Assembly (NCBI RefSeq): GCF_022605725.1
Contig: NC_065552.1
Span: forward strand, 32,561,879-32,625,878
DNA: 64,000 nt
Direction: 5' to 3'
Origin: Anthonomus grandis grandis
Taxonomy: Eukaryota; Arthropoda; Insecta; Coleoptera; Curculionidae
This document shows positions 33,401 to 43,395 of this stretch, piece by piece. A model generated the notes under the pieces. That model ran no database searches, was not told the DNA's origin, and saw nothing but the letters and a program-made list of their open reading frames with translations. A program made the translations under genes and the position numbers. Numbering within the stretch: the first letter of the stretch is position 1; each line of letters starts with the position of its first letter.

Positions 33401-36400
33401 ATACTCGATTTCTTAGTTCTGCTCGGATTCCCTTATAACCCGGTATTTTTGTGATCTACTTGATGAGAACAATCCGCTGGTATAGTTAGTTCAAATTGGA
33501 AAAAAAAATTTTCTGAAAAAAATCCAAACGGGGGGGTATACCCGAAAAATGAAAAAACCCAAACTTTGAAGGCCGATATCTCGGCTTCTATGGGAGCTAT
33601 CGGGAAAATTACAACGGTTTTGTCTTAGTTCCGTCCTTTTGAATCCAACGAGACCATCCGCAAGGTCGTAGCTTTTATAATAGTCGAGATATGGCATTTT
33701 TCATGCCCATTTTTGGCCTCAAAAACGAGGTCGAAAAAATACTCGATTTCTCAGTTCTGCTCGGATTCCCTTATAACCTGGTATTTTTGTGATTTACTTG
33801 ATGAGAACAATCCGCTGGTATAGTTAGTTTGATTTCGAAAAAAATCAATTTTTGGTGAAAAAATTCGATACGGGGGGGTATACCCGAAAAATGAAAAATT
33901 CCAAACTTTGAAGGTCGATATCTCGGCTTCTATGGGAGTTATCGGGAAAATTTCAACGGCTTTGTCTTAGTTTCGTCGTTCTGAATCCAACGAGACCATC
34001 CGCAAAGTCGTAGCTTTTACGATAGCCGAGATATGGCATTTTTGATGCCCATTTTTGGCCTCAAAAACGGACGTCGAAAACGACTTTTTCAGGATTTTCA
34101 AAGTGCTCTCATTCCCTTAGTTCTGCTCGGATCCTGTTATAACCCGGTGTTTTCGTAATCTAGATGACTCAAATAAGACGCTGGTATACTTAGTTTGATT
34201 TCGAAAAAAATCAATTTTTGGTGAAAAAATTCGATACGGGGGGGTATACCCGAAAAATGAAAAATCCCAAACTTTGAAGGTCGATATCTCGGTTTCTATG
34301 GGAGTTATCGGGAAAATTCCAACGGTTTTGTCTTAGTTTCGTCGTTCTGAATCCAACGAGACCATCCGCAAAGTCGTAGCTTTTACGATAGCCGAGATAT
34401 GGCATTTTCGATGCCCATTTTTGGCCTCAAAAACGGACGTCGAAACGACTTTTTCAGGATTTTCAAAGTGCTCTCATTCCCTTAGTTCTGCTCGGATCCT
34501 GTTATAACCCGGTGTTTTCGTATTCTAGATGACTCAAATAAGACGCTGGTATACTTAGTTTGATTTCGAAAAAAATCAATTTTTGGTGAAAAAATTCGAT
34601 ACGGGGGGGTATACCCGAAAAATGAAAAATTCCAAACTTCGAAGGTCGATATCTCGGCTTCTATGGGAGTTATCGGGAAAATTCCAACGGTTTTGTCTTA
34701 GTTTCGTCGTTCTGAATCCAACGAGACCATCCGCAAAGTCGTAGCTTTTACGATAGCCGAGATATGGCATTTTTGATGCCCATTTTTGGCCTCAAAAACG
34801 AGGTCGAAAAAATACTCGATTTCTTAGTTCTGCTCGGATTCCCTTATAACCCGGTATTTTCGTGATCTACTTGATGAGAACAATCCGCTGGTATAGTTAG
34901 TTCGAATTCGAAAAAAAAAATTTTTTCTGAAAAAAATCTAAACGGGGGGGTACACCCGAAAAATGAAAAATTCCAAACTTTGAAGGTCGATATCTCGGCT
35001 TCTATTAGAGCTATCGGGAAAATTCCAACGGTTTTGTCTTAGTTTCGTCGTTCTGAATCGAACGAGACCATCCGCAAAGTCGTAGCTTTTACGATAGCCG
35101 AGATATGGCATTTTCGATGCCCATTTTTGGCCTCAAAAACGGACGTCGAAAACGACTTTTTCAGGATTTTCAAAGTGCTCTCATTCCCTTAGTTCTGCTC
35201 GGATCCTGTTATAACCCGGTGTTTTCGTAATCTAGATGACTCAAATAAGACGCTGGTATACTTAGTTTGATTTCGAAAAAAATCAATTTTTGGTGAAAAA
35301 ATTCGATACGGGGGGGTATACCCGAAAAATGAAAAATTCCAAACTTTGAAGGTCGATATCTCGGTTTCTATAGGAGCTATCGGGAAAATTCCAACAGTTT
35401 TGTCTTAGTTTCGTCGTTCTGAATCCAACGAGACCATCCGCAAAGTCGTAGCTTTTACGATAGCCAAGATATGGCATTTTCGATGCCCATTTTTGGCCTC
35501 AAAAACGGACGTCGAAAACGACTTTTTCACGATTTTCAAAGTGCTCTCATTCCCTTAGTTCTGCTCGGATCCTGTTATAACCCGGTGTTTTCGTAATCTA
35601 GGTGACCCAAATAAGACGCTGGTATACTCAGTTTGATTTCGAAAAAAATCAGATTTTGGTGAAAAAATTCGATACGGGGGGGTATACCCGAAAAATGAAA
35701 TATTCCAAACTTTGAAGGTCGATATCTCGGCTTCTATTAGAGCTACCGGGAAAATTCCAAGGGTTTTGTCTTAGTTTCGTCGTTCTGAATCCAACGAGAC
35801 CATCCGCAAAGTCGTAGCTTTTACGATAGCCAAGATATGGCATTTTCGATGCCCATTTTTGGCCTCAAAAACGGACGTCGAAAACGACTTTTTCAGGATT
35901 TTCAAAGTGCTCTCATTCCCTTAGTTCTGCTCGGATCCTGTTATAACCCGGTGTTTTCGTAATCTAGATGACTCAAATAAGACGCTGGTATACTTAGTTT
36001 GATTTCGAAAAAAATCAATTTTTGGTGAAAAAATTCGATACGGGGGGGTATACCCGAAAAATGAAAAATTCCAAACTTTGAAGGTCGATATCTCGGTTTC
36101 TATAGGAGCTATCGGGAAAATTCCAACAGTTTTGTCTTAGTTTCGTCGTTCTGAATCCAACGAGACCATCCGCAAAGTCGTAGCTTTTACGATAGCCAAG
36201 ATATGGCATTTTCGATGCCCATTTTTGGCCTCAAAAACGGACGTCGAAAACGACTTTTTCAGGATTTTCAAAGTGCTCTCATTCCCTTAGTTCTGCTCGG
36301 ATCCTGTTATAACCCGGTGTTTTCGTATTCTAGATGACTCAAATAAGACGCTGGTATACTTAGTTTGATTTCGAAAAAAATCAATTTTTGGTGAAAAAAT

Positions 36401-39034
36401 TCGATACGGGGGGGTATACCCGAAAAATGAAAAATTCCAAACTTCGAAGGTCGATATCTCGGCTTCTATGGGAGTTATCGGGAAAATTCCAACGGTTTTG
36501 TCTTAGTTTCGTCGTTCTGAATCCAACGAGACCATCCGCAAAGTCGTAGCTTTTACGATAGCCGAGATATGGCATTTTTGATGCCCATTTTTGGCCTCAA
36601 AAACGAGGTCGAAAAATACTCGATTTCTTAGTTCTGCTCGCATTCCCTTATAACCCGGTATTTTCGTGATCTACTTGATGAGAACAATCCGCTGGTATAG
36701 TTAGTTGGAATTCGAAAAAAAAAAATTTTTCTGAAAAAAATCTAAACGGGGGGGTACACCCGAAAAATGAAAAATTCCAAACTTTGAAGGTCGATATCTC
36801 GGCTTCTATTAGAGCTATCGGGAAAATTCCAACGGTTTTGTCTTAGTTTCGTCGTTCTGAATCGAACGAGACCATCCGCAAAGTCGTAGCTTTTACGATA
36901 GCCGAGATATGGCATTTTCGATGCCCATTTTTGGCCTCAAAAACGGACGTCGAAAACGACTTTTTCAGGATTTTCAAAGTGCTCTCATTCCCTTAGTTCT
37001 GCTCGGATCCTGTTATAACCCGGTGTTTTCGTAATCTAGATGACTCAAATAAGACGCTGGTATACTTAGTTTGATTTCGAAAAAAATCAATTTTTGGTGA
37101 AAAAATTCGATACGGGGGGGTATACCCGAAAAATGAAAAATTCCAAACTTTGAAGGTCGATATCTCGGTTTCTATAGGAGCTATCGGGAAAATTCCAACA
37201 GTTTTGTCTTAGTTTCGTCGTTCTGAATCCAACGAGACCATCCGCAAAGTCGTAGCTTTTACGATAGCCAAGATATGGCATTTTCGATGCCCATTTTTGG
37301 CCTCAAAAACGGACGTCGAAAACGACTTTTTCACGATTTTCAAAGTGCTCTCATTCCCTTAGTTCTGCTCGGATCCTGTTATAACCCGGTGTTTTCGTAA
37401 TCTAGGTGACCCAAATAAGACGCTGGTATACTCAGTTTGATTTCGAAAAAAATCAGATTTTGGTGAAAAAATTCGATACGGGGGGGTATACCCGAAAAAT
37501 GAAATATTCCAAACTTTGAAGGTCGATATCTCGGCTTCTATTAGAGCTACCGGGAAAATTCCAAGGGTTTTGTCTTAGTTTCGTCGTTCTGAATCCAACG
37601 AGACCATCCGCAAAGTCGTAACTTTTACGATAGCCGAGATATGGCATTTTTGATGCCCATTTTTGGCCTCAAAAACGGACGTCGAAAACGACTTTTTCAG
37701 GATTTTCAAAGTGCTCTCATTCCCTTAGTTTTGCTCGGATCCTGTTATAACCCGGTGTTTTCGTAATCTAGGTGACTCAAATAAGACGCTGGTATACTCA
37801 GTTTGATTTCGAAAAAAATCAGATTTTGGTGAAAAAATTCGATACGGGGGGGTATACCCGAAAAATGAAATATTCCAAACTTTGAAGGTCGATATCTCGG
37901 CTTCTATTAGAGCTATCGGGAAAATTCCAACGGTTTTGTCTTAGTTTCGTCGTTCTGAATCCAACGAGATGATCCGCAAAGTCGTAGCTTTTACGATAGC
38001 CGAGATATGGCATTTTCGATGCCCATTTTTGGCCTCAAAAACGGACGTCGAAAACGACTTTTTCAGGATTTTCAAAGTGCTCTCATTCCCTTAGTTCTGC
38101 TCGGATCCTGTTATAACCCGGTGTTTTCGTAATCTAGATGACTCAAATAAGACGCTGGTATACTTAGTTTGATTTCGAAAAAAATCAATTTTTGGTGAAA
38201 AAATTCGAAACGGGGGGGTATACCCGAAAAATGAAATATTCCAAACTTTGAAGGTCGATATCTCGGCTTCTATTAGAGCTATCGGGAAAATTCCAACGGT
38301 TTTGTCTTAGTTTCGTCGTTCTGAATTCAACGAGATGATCCGCAAAGTCGTAGCTTTTACGATAGCCGAGATATGGCATTTTTGATGCCCATTTTTGGCC
38401 TCAAAAACGAGGTCGAAAAAATACTCGATTTTTAATATTCTTAGTTCTGCTCGGATTCCCTTATAACCCGGTATTTTTGTGATCTACTTGATGAGAACAA
38501 TCCGCTGGTATAGTTAGTTCGAATTCGAAAAAAAAAATGTTTTCTGAAAAAAATCCAAACGGGGGGGTATACCCAAAAAATGAAAAAAGCCAAACTTTGA
38601 AGGCCGATATCTCGGCTTCTATGGGAGCTATCGGGAAAATTCCAACGGTTTTGTCTTAGTTTCGTCCTTCTGAATCGAACGAGACCATCTGCAAAGTCGT
38701 AGCTTTTATAATAGCTGAGATATGGCATTTTTCTCCTAGCTGATATTTCTGTCATCTGTCAATCATTCTTATAAATGACACTAAAAATTTTCATTCATAT
38801 TTCATTCTTCTCGGTTATCACGACTAATACAATTCCGTACGGTATAATTTACACATGAAAAAGTATTACGGCGTATTAAAAAGTAGGGCTCTAATATAAA
38901 TATAAATATCAATGATTTTTCCAACAATATAAATAATGGATCTTTGTAACTCACCTTATTTGCAAATTTCTTATATCATCAATACATCTGTAAACTCCTG
39001 TAGATTTAACAACTGTTTCGGTAATAAATTCCAT
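24446..39034 (-). CDS. MKS1: Meckel syndrome type 1 protein homologue (B9-domain ciliary transition-zone protein), seven exons
   Basis: Minus-strand exons: 39034-38955, 31118-30863, 27890-27718, 27666-27432, 27298-27007, 24990-24749 and 24691-24446. All have GT-AG borders, phases match at every junction, and the total is 1524 nt (507 aa plus stop; human MKS1 is 559 aa). Landmarks: TGVYRCIDDIRNLQIR at the N-terminus, EKVFLWQEKYFS in exon 2, HTHKDIKMYLLADFG in exon 3, and a B9 domain over exons 5-6 (FVQYFIDLPEGWNCEN, TQTCKAN, PYIYFEIFSKDSWERFRTEG, YFIGDCQNYSDVTWIGMP). A charged C-terminal helix follows (EFKRARKEMLEVRRNLKM). In other animals MKS1 works with B9D1, B9D2 and tectonics to gate the ciliary transition zone; in insects this means sensory-neuron and sperm cilia. 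Introns 1, 2 and 5 are enlarged by satellite and transposons. The frame is intact throughout. Confidence 0.95.
25604..25744. mobile_element. Harbinger-type MITE, 141 bp, in MKS1 intron 5
   Basis: The element is almost entirely an inverted repeat: GCCTGAATCCCCATTGGTAC at the left, and GGCTGAATCCACATTGATAC at the right on the minus strand, followed in both by GTAATTA(TA)CGGATCCG and ACCAC(A/G)TGATTGCT. TTA flanks at 25601-25603 and 25745-25747 match the PIF/Harbinger TWA duplication. There is no coding capacity. Confidence 0.85.
26520..26690 (+). mobile_element. LINE 3' UTR remnant in MKS1 intron 5
   Basis: The end CCTGTTGGAAATAAATGCC followed by a T-rich run matches the 3' terminus of the LINE at 8645-9862 (CCTGTTGGAAATAAAGGC), and the preceding T-rich UTR is similar. 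Only the UTR was inserted, so this is an extreme 5' truncation of the same family. Confidence 0.6.
26761..26900. repeat. Foldback element in MKS1 intron 5
   Basis: The arm 26761-26810 (starting ATAGAAAAGTTAATAGGGGA) is inverted at about 26855-26900 (minus strand: ATAGAAAAGTTAATAAGAAA). The arms match over about 46 bp with a few mismatches around a loop of some 45 bp. No coding and no clear target duplication were seen. Confidence 0.7.
28157..29985 (+). pseudogene. MADF/BESS accessory gene of the intron-2 Harbinger, broken
   Basis: Exon 1 (about 28157-28511) holds a MADF domain: FLKIYEQFPVKWNIKHKDY, QFKNKTKNLKDVFRQDVAEI, then after a 1-nt frame change near 28435 KWFEAAHFFAEVLSTRHSNS up to a GTGAGT donor. 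Exon 2 (29538-29985) follows a TTTTTTTCAG acceptor; after stops in its first part it is open over VDEFGKYVAAELRQLPQRQA and a Pro/Ser/Gln-rich tail, the BESS-like end of such proteins. Exon 2 lies inside the intron of the antisense transposase. Frame breaks make it a pseudogene. Confidence 0.8.
28690..30468 (-). pseudogene. Harbinger transposase in MKS1 intron 2, broken
   Basis: Exon 1 (30468-30043) starts at an ATG (MADIVRAG), contains a degraded WV(R)N-W block and a region open over KLKMTLRFLATGDSFTSLEYL, and ends at an AAG|GTAGGC donor. Exon 2 (29438-28690) follows a TTCTTCCAG acceptor and holds CCGAIDGKHVLFKKPP (Asp 1), MVDADYCFTYIGIGANCRASD (split here; Asp 2), IVGDDV, SENAFGILVWRF (catalytic Glu) and a C-terminal AACSLHNWLR helix. 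Frameshifts at about 29385 and 29110 plus several stops disable it. Its two exons flank MADF exon 2 of the other strand. Confidence 0.88.
31924..32074 (+). other. Orphan exon-like frame, antisense inside MKS1 intron 1
   Basis: A 151-bp block is bordered by an acceptor-like CCGTTTCTAG and a strong donor (GACCG|GTAAGT). It is open in one frame with balanced composition (CPGIGPQPRFNAHDDRI, then SPGLGPYGYITQ and a HPEYDR end). GC content is higher than in the surrounding intron. I do not recognise the product and found no partner exons nearby. It may be an exon of a gene nested on the opposite strand, a retained piece of a captured gene, or chance. Confidence 0.35.
32432..32716. mobile_element. 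Foldback/MITE-like element in MKS1 intron 1
   Basis: Arms 32432-32563 and 32602-32716 are inverted copies beginning CAACTAGTAAGAAT at both outer ends and meeting at CGAACTAGTAACTGTGTG. Shared internal landmarks include AACAACTCTGC, AATGCATAGA and GATGTTTCT/AATGTTTCT. The loop is about 38 bp. There is no coding and no certain target duplication. Confidence 0.75.
33100..33365 (-). pseudogene. RTE-type LINE C-terminal fragment
   Basis: The minus strand, across frames, shows KW(T/R)WA(V)G, a GYVARQDEERDRQ-like block, R(W)TDYIWEIVGWLRTVQN and a final EWKTHEEAYV. These are the C-terminal landmarks of RTE/BovB-like RTs (WxGHVARxxD ... RWxDDI ... W...A..R..WK...EAY). At least three frame changes are needed. 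It ends against the satellite array at about 33386. Confidence 0.6.
33386..38733 (+). repeat. Complex satellite array, 15 monomers of about 340 or 366 bp, in MKS1 intron 1
   Basis: Monomers begin at 33389, 33727, 34069, 34435, 34800, 35141, 35507, 35873, 36239, 36605, 36945, 37311, 37677, 38043 and 38409 (junction ...CCTCAAAAACG). Two classes exist. Type A (366 bp) carries GACGTCGAAAACGACTTTTT and AAATAAGACGCTGG. Type B (about 340 bp) carries AGGTCGAAAAAATACTCGAT and GAACAATCCGCTGG. After a B-B-A-A lead, B units recur every 1804-1805 bp (34800, 36605, 38409) with four A units between: a higher-order repeat. Each monomer has ATATCTCGGCT on both strands about 100 bp apart. A 64-codon minus-strand frame is open in most A units, but I regard it as incidental. 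Confidence 0.97.
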
Positions 39035-39640
39035 TTTCACTTATGGTAAGTAGGGTCATGCAGAGCCATAAATTAAATTAATATTTACTAAAACTGGAAA
39101 CCTACTATTACTTGGTTTCATATTATTTTAAGCGCCATTTGTTTGTATTGTGAAGATGCATGTTGGGTTGCCACTTGCCTACCATTAAGCGCCATCAGAG
39201 CATTGTTGCCATTAATATCGTCGGTCAAATTTACGCTAAATTTAGAAAAAATATAGATAGAACCAAGGATTATATTTACGTAAAAATTTGTGAAAAAAAT
39301 ATAAAATATTCTCCCTATAAATAAATTTGAATGCTCTATTGAATGCTTTATCTAATTTTGGTAAAAGGTCGAATAAAGGCTCAAGAATATTTTCTTATTC
39401 TCTTTTTAATGTTCTTAGCTTTCGTCTAAAATTGTTAGCCCATTTATGAATTTTTCTTGAGGTTTGGCTATATACAATAAGTTATTTGAAATTATAACAT
39501 ATTTATTTCCAAACGCATTTTCAGCCTTTATCAATGGGATTCAGCGCAAAGCTTGGAGGTACACACAATTTTAGATATAAAATTAAAATATAATTTTCAA
39601 CATATATGGTAAGACAAGACATAAAACAAATGAAAAAATA
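39035..39640 (-). promoter_or_regulatory. Probable MKS1 promoter region
   Basis: The interval lies upstream of the MKS1 start codon. GTTGCC occurs on the plus strand at 39167-39172 and 39205-39210. GTTGCC is one half of the RFX X-box that controls ciliary genes in animals, but I see no full two-half site, so this is weak support. Beyond about 39250 the sequence is AT-rich with no feature. Confidence 0.3.
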
Positions 39641-39649
39641 TATTTTGTT

Positions 39650-40173
39650 GGTGGTGATGACTTAAAGAAAAAATTAGAGAAAAAAATTGGAGAGGTTTAA
39701 GAAACTTCTTCAGAAGAGAATTTAAAAAATCTACTTCACATAAATCTGGCGACGCAGCTAAGGGCTACACCTCTAAATGGTCATTTTATAATCTGATGCT
39801 TTTTCTAAAAAAGATAATGACGCCAAGAAACTTGGAAGCTAGTGTCCCCGAACCTGAATCTAAGCCAACTGACATTGATGAAGCGGGTTTCGAGCATGAT
39901 AACGATGATAAAACAGCTACAAGACAAACACCGTCAACGACTTCACAAACTCTGCTACCACAAATCCATCAATCATCATCCTCTAAACGCCTGTTCAAGT
40001 CACCACCAAAGAAGAAAAATAGGCGACAGAATCAAACAGCTAACTTTGATGAAGCGTTTCTCAAAATTGAGGAAGAGAAATTGAAATATTTCAAGGGGCC
40101 TGTGCAGGATAGCAAAATGCAATTCCTAATGAGTCTGCACCCTTTTATTAAAAAAATACCTGCTTCTCAATAG
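39650..40173 (+). pseudogene. Harbinger MADF exon 2 remnant
   Basis: The plus strand shows NWRGLRNFFRREFKKST in a shifted frame at about 39690, WSFYNLMLFLKKIMTPRNLE, an acidic/Ser-rich linker, a basic patch (PPKKKNRRQN) and the BESS-like QDSKMQFLMSLHPFIKKI, with a stop at 40171-40173. The layout matches exon 2 of the intact MADF gene at 15217-14400 (SLLPYLKNVPEE end). Exon 1 is missing. It lies in front of a minus-strand transposase exon 1, as the interlocked order predicts. Confidence 0.75.
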
Positions 40174-40612
40174 TTGTCAATATGAGGTGACTTAATGCAA
40201 ATTCTCATGAATAATTAATCCACTTCATCATATTTACCAACTCCCAGTCCAGTCATTGAGTGAAGACTGAGTAAGTGATTGTTCGAACTCCCAACGTAAT
40301 TCTGGAAGGAACTCGTCAGTTGCCAATACAACCCGCCACAGCTTCAAACGTTTTTCACAAGTTTTGATCCAACAGACATCGAAGAAAAAAGCTAATCTGT
40401 CTTAAAATGTCTCCAAAAAAGTCTGAGAGAGGTTCTTTTTCTTATATTCTTTAGAAATAAGTTTATTTCAGTTGCAAAGAAGTTTATTTGTGTTAGGAAG
40501 TAATCTATTTTTATTAAAAGACGTTTATTGAAAATTTTATTTGTTTACGGTATAACACAAGTTTATGTTAAAAATTAAAAAGTTCATCAAGTTCAATATT
40601 CTGTTTATCCTC

Positions 40613-40880
40613 TTACCTCAGTGTCACAGTCAAACGCTCTTCAGGGAATATCACACGGCGAAAATTGTTGTATTTAGTCAGGTCAGACTTAACATTTTCC
40701 AAGATATAGTTGAAAGTTTCCATACGGATATATTCAAAAAACTTTGTGGGCTTTTCCTTTATATCATCCATTAGCTGATGGAACTCGCCAAACTCTTCTC
40801 TTTTCATATGTATACCCAGTCCATCCTCTTCTGACGCATTCGCCTTCGACGTCGTAGCAGATTGTTTTCAGCCAGATAAA
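40613..40880 (-). pseudogene. Harbinger transposase exon 1 remnant
   Basis: The minus strand reads MDPLFYLAENNLLRRRRR from about 40880, then after a break KREEFGEFHQLMDDIKEKPT, KFFEYIRMETFNYILENV and FPEERLTVTLR, ending at a G|GTAAGAG donor (40612). It aligns block by block with exon 1 of the intact copy (EKFFEYFRMSIQTFNYILE ... ARERLALTLR). Exon 2 is absent to the left. With the MADF exon 2 remnant it forms half of a Harbinger in the same interlocked order. Confidence 0.8.
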
Positions 40881-40989
40881 ATAATGGATCCATTTTTAGT
40901 TCCAAAGTTCTCTTTGATTTTTAAAGTAGTTCAAGTCCAAGTTAGTAACTACACTTAGTACCAAGTTACCAACTAGATGAAATCTCTGA

Positions 40990-42042
40990 ATATGTCCGGT
41001 GAGTGAATTGCTAATTGCAGAAAGGGGATATCTCAATTTTCTAGCAAATTTGCGATTGTCCTATTGTAAGACGCTCATCTAATACAAAAGGACCAAACAA
41101 CTGGTCGTTCAGCATTCCACATCACACATTAACACTGAATCGATGTTGAAAGTTCGTTCAAACGTGGCATGAGGATTTTCATCTGACCACCGATATTCAT
41201 TGTGTCGGTTATTAATTCCGTTGCGGGCAAAATGAGATTCATCGCTAAATGTATTTATGTAGGCCTCGATTTTGTTGGATCCATTCGCAAAATTAAACCC
41301 TTAAGCCATAATCACCCTCTTGAAGATGTTGAACCGGTTGAATATGGAAAGGCTTAAAACCGTTTTTCCTAAGTGTCTTTCAAACGTCCACATGTGATGC
41401 TAATCGAAGTTCTTTTGTAATCCGCCTCGTACTAACACCTGGGTTCTCTTCAGCCATATCCAGAACATTTCCTTCATTTTCCACCATAGTCCCGCCTCTC
41501 GTTCAGAATTAATTCTTAGGCTTGGAATTATTCCTGTTTTCTGAGCATTTGCAAAACCTGTCTGAAAAACTTTTCGATTTGGAATTCTTCGATTTGGAAA
41601 ATGACCTCGGTATTTATCAACAGCACGTAATGTGCTACCATTACGGAAACCATACACGAATATGTCAGCATACTTCCTAAGGGTGAATGTGTGAGCCATT
41701 ACGTAATGGAAAATTCGCTCTTTTCGAATTGAGACGCTCAGAATCAAACTGACAACTGACGCTTGTCAAAACTACCAGTCAAATAAAATAGGTATTAACA
41801 AACAATGATGAAATATCTGCAACGTGAGTTAGAAATACAGAGAACGTAATTTTTCCGAACTTACAAAAAAACTTTAGAGCCGATTATTTCACAAACGGTT
41901 AAGAATCGGACGAGTATTATTTATTTAAGTATTATATATCTTTTATCTATGGAATCGGATTTAAACATATAGGTTAAGTCTTTTTATTTTGACCTTCTGA
42001 ATATGTTCCCAAAATATTTTCCTTTCCTCCCGAAACACCCTG
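40990..42042 (-). pseudogene. Degenerate mariner/IS630-like transposon with ACAGGGTG end
   Basis: The right end reads CAGGGTGTTTCGGGAGGAAA on the minus strand (up to 42042, next to TA). The minus frame 41747-41400 gives an HTH-type N-terminus (FTLRKYADIFVYGFRNGSTLRAV is split here: FTLRKYADIF, then GHFPNRRIPNRKVFQT, then AQKTGIIPSLR). Frame-shifted pieces further left show a DNA-binding linker and TFSDESHFARNG (catalytic Asp) with YRWSDENPHA near 41180. This is the pattern of an insect DDE family of the IS630-Tc1-mariner group. The left end is missing and the frame has many breaks. Confidence 0.7.
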
Positions 42043-42317
42043 TATATGTGTTTAACACCAAAGTGTAATTTTACACAACTAAGGCCGCTTTCAGACGGGT
42101 CGGTATGGCAGCGGTACAACAGCCGTGCGGTAGACGTTCGGCATGCAGAGTAAATGTCGCTTCTATATAACCAAATGTTTGACTTCACACGAGTCGACGC
42201 AACAAGATTTCGGCACGACATGCTTTCTACATGCTGCTTATCTGCAAGTTTTTAGGCGGTAACTGGTTTATACCGCATGTATGTTTGATTGTTTACGTTT
42301 GTGTTTGGAAGTTGAAA

Positions 42318-42449
42318 ATGTCGAACGAGATAAATTTAGTACAAGAAATAGAAAATTATGAGTGTCTCTATAACTACAAAATCGAAGAATATTCGCGGAA
42401 AGATATTACGGATACATGGGAAAGAGTGGCAAAAAAACAAACCTCTCAG
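42318..42449 (+). pseudogene. Harbinger MADF exon 1, orphaned
   Basis: An ATG at 42318 opens MSNEINLVQEIENYECLYNY and SRKDITDTWERVAKKQTSQ, the first half of a MADF domain, ending at a CAG|GTAATA donor. It is clearly related to exon 1 of the neighbouring element on the minus strand (KFPCLYSFKRSDYSRKDITE). Its exon 2 is missing from this half element. Confidence 0.75.
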
Positions 42450-42474
42450 GTAATAAACTTTTTTTATATTAGTC

Positions 42475-43395
42475 TTATAAACAATAGTTATACTGCCATG
42501 GGATGCTACCATTTGGTTTGATAAAATAATTAGCTAAATAATTACGAACAGTAGCTCCAGAAGATGCAGGGTTTATGCGAATAATCTCTTCTAGCAAATT
42601 ATAGTTTTGAACTGCGATATTCAGTCGATGTTCGGATGTTGGTGTCGAATACCACGTCCCGTCTTTAATTCGTATAAAATTATGTAAAACACAAACACAT
42701 TTTATTATATTTATAATATTAGAGATTTTTGTACACCTTATGGGGGTTAGCAACACTTGAAATTTTTGAGTTACCATGCCAAAACTACATTCTATGGTTT
42801 TTCGTCCCCTGCTCAACCTATAGTTAAATATACGTTTCTTATTATCCAGTGTTTGTATAGGGAATGGTCTCATTAAATATCGTTTTAAGGGAAACGCGTT
42901 ATCTCCTACGAAGAAATATAGTACTTTTTCCTGGCTCTCATCATGTGGCAAACAAGCACTAGCGGGTAGATTTAGACCATTTCTTTCCAACCACTGACCT
43001 AAATTTGATGCACGAAAAATTCCTCCATCATTATTTTTGCCTGCATAGCCGGTTTCTTTTCTATCATTGTGAATAAGCCATCTGCATCACAAACCGCAAG
43101 TAAAACAATTGAATGGTAGTGTTTGTAGTTGTAATTTGTTGATCCAGAGTTGGGAATTTTTTGTATTCTAACGTGCTTGCCATCAAGTGCTCCTAAGCAG
43201 TTAGGTAAGTTCCATAATTCGTAAAAGCGATTTGCTGTTTCCTTCCACTTTTTGTTAGAGGGAATTTTCATATAAACATTGTGAAGAGTGTTCCAAATAG
43301 CTAATGTTGTTTCATTTACTATATACGATACTGTCGTAACTCCTCTTGCAAAATATAAGGCCAGAGCAGAATAAGTGCATCTCGTGGCAAGATAC
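42475..43395 (-). pseudogene. Harbinger transposase exon 2, orphaned and frame-shifted
   Basis: After a TAATTCTAG acceptor (exon starts 43395) the minus strand reads RYLATRCTYSALALYF-like sequence, WNTLHNVYMKIPSNKKWKE, NLPNCLGALDGKHVRIQ (Asp 1) and LLAVCDADGLFTMI (Asp 2). A frameshift near 43040 follows, then ASNLGQWLERNGLNLP, FFVGDNAFPLKRYLM, RKTIECSFGMVTQKFQ (catalytic Glu), a CVCVLHNFIR helix and a C-terminal GATVRNYLANYF. Apart from the single frameshift the catalytic exon is complete. Exon 1 is lost. Confidence 0.9.

Noticed and set aside
33386..38733. CRISPR-like regular array
   Set aside because: Units are 340-366 bp of continuous similarity without unique spacers, in a eukaryotic intron; it is a satellite.
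33491..38755. Series of 60-100 codon minus-strand frames, one per satellite monomer
   Set aside because: They repeat with the monomer and have no independent support; array homogenisation explains them. Kept only as a low-interest finding.
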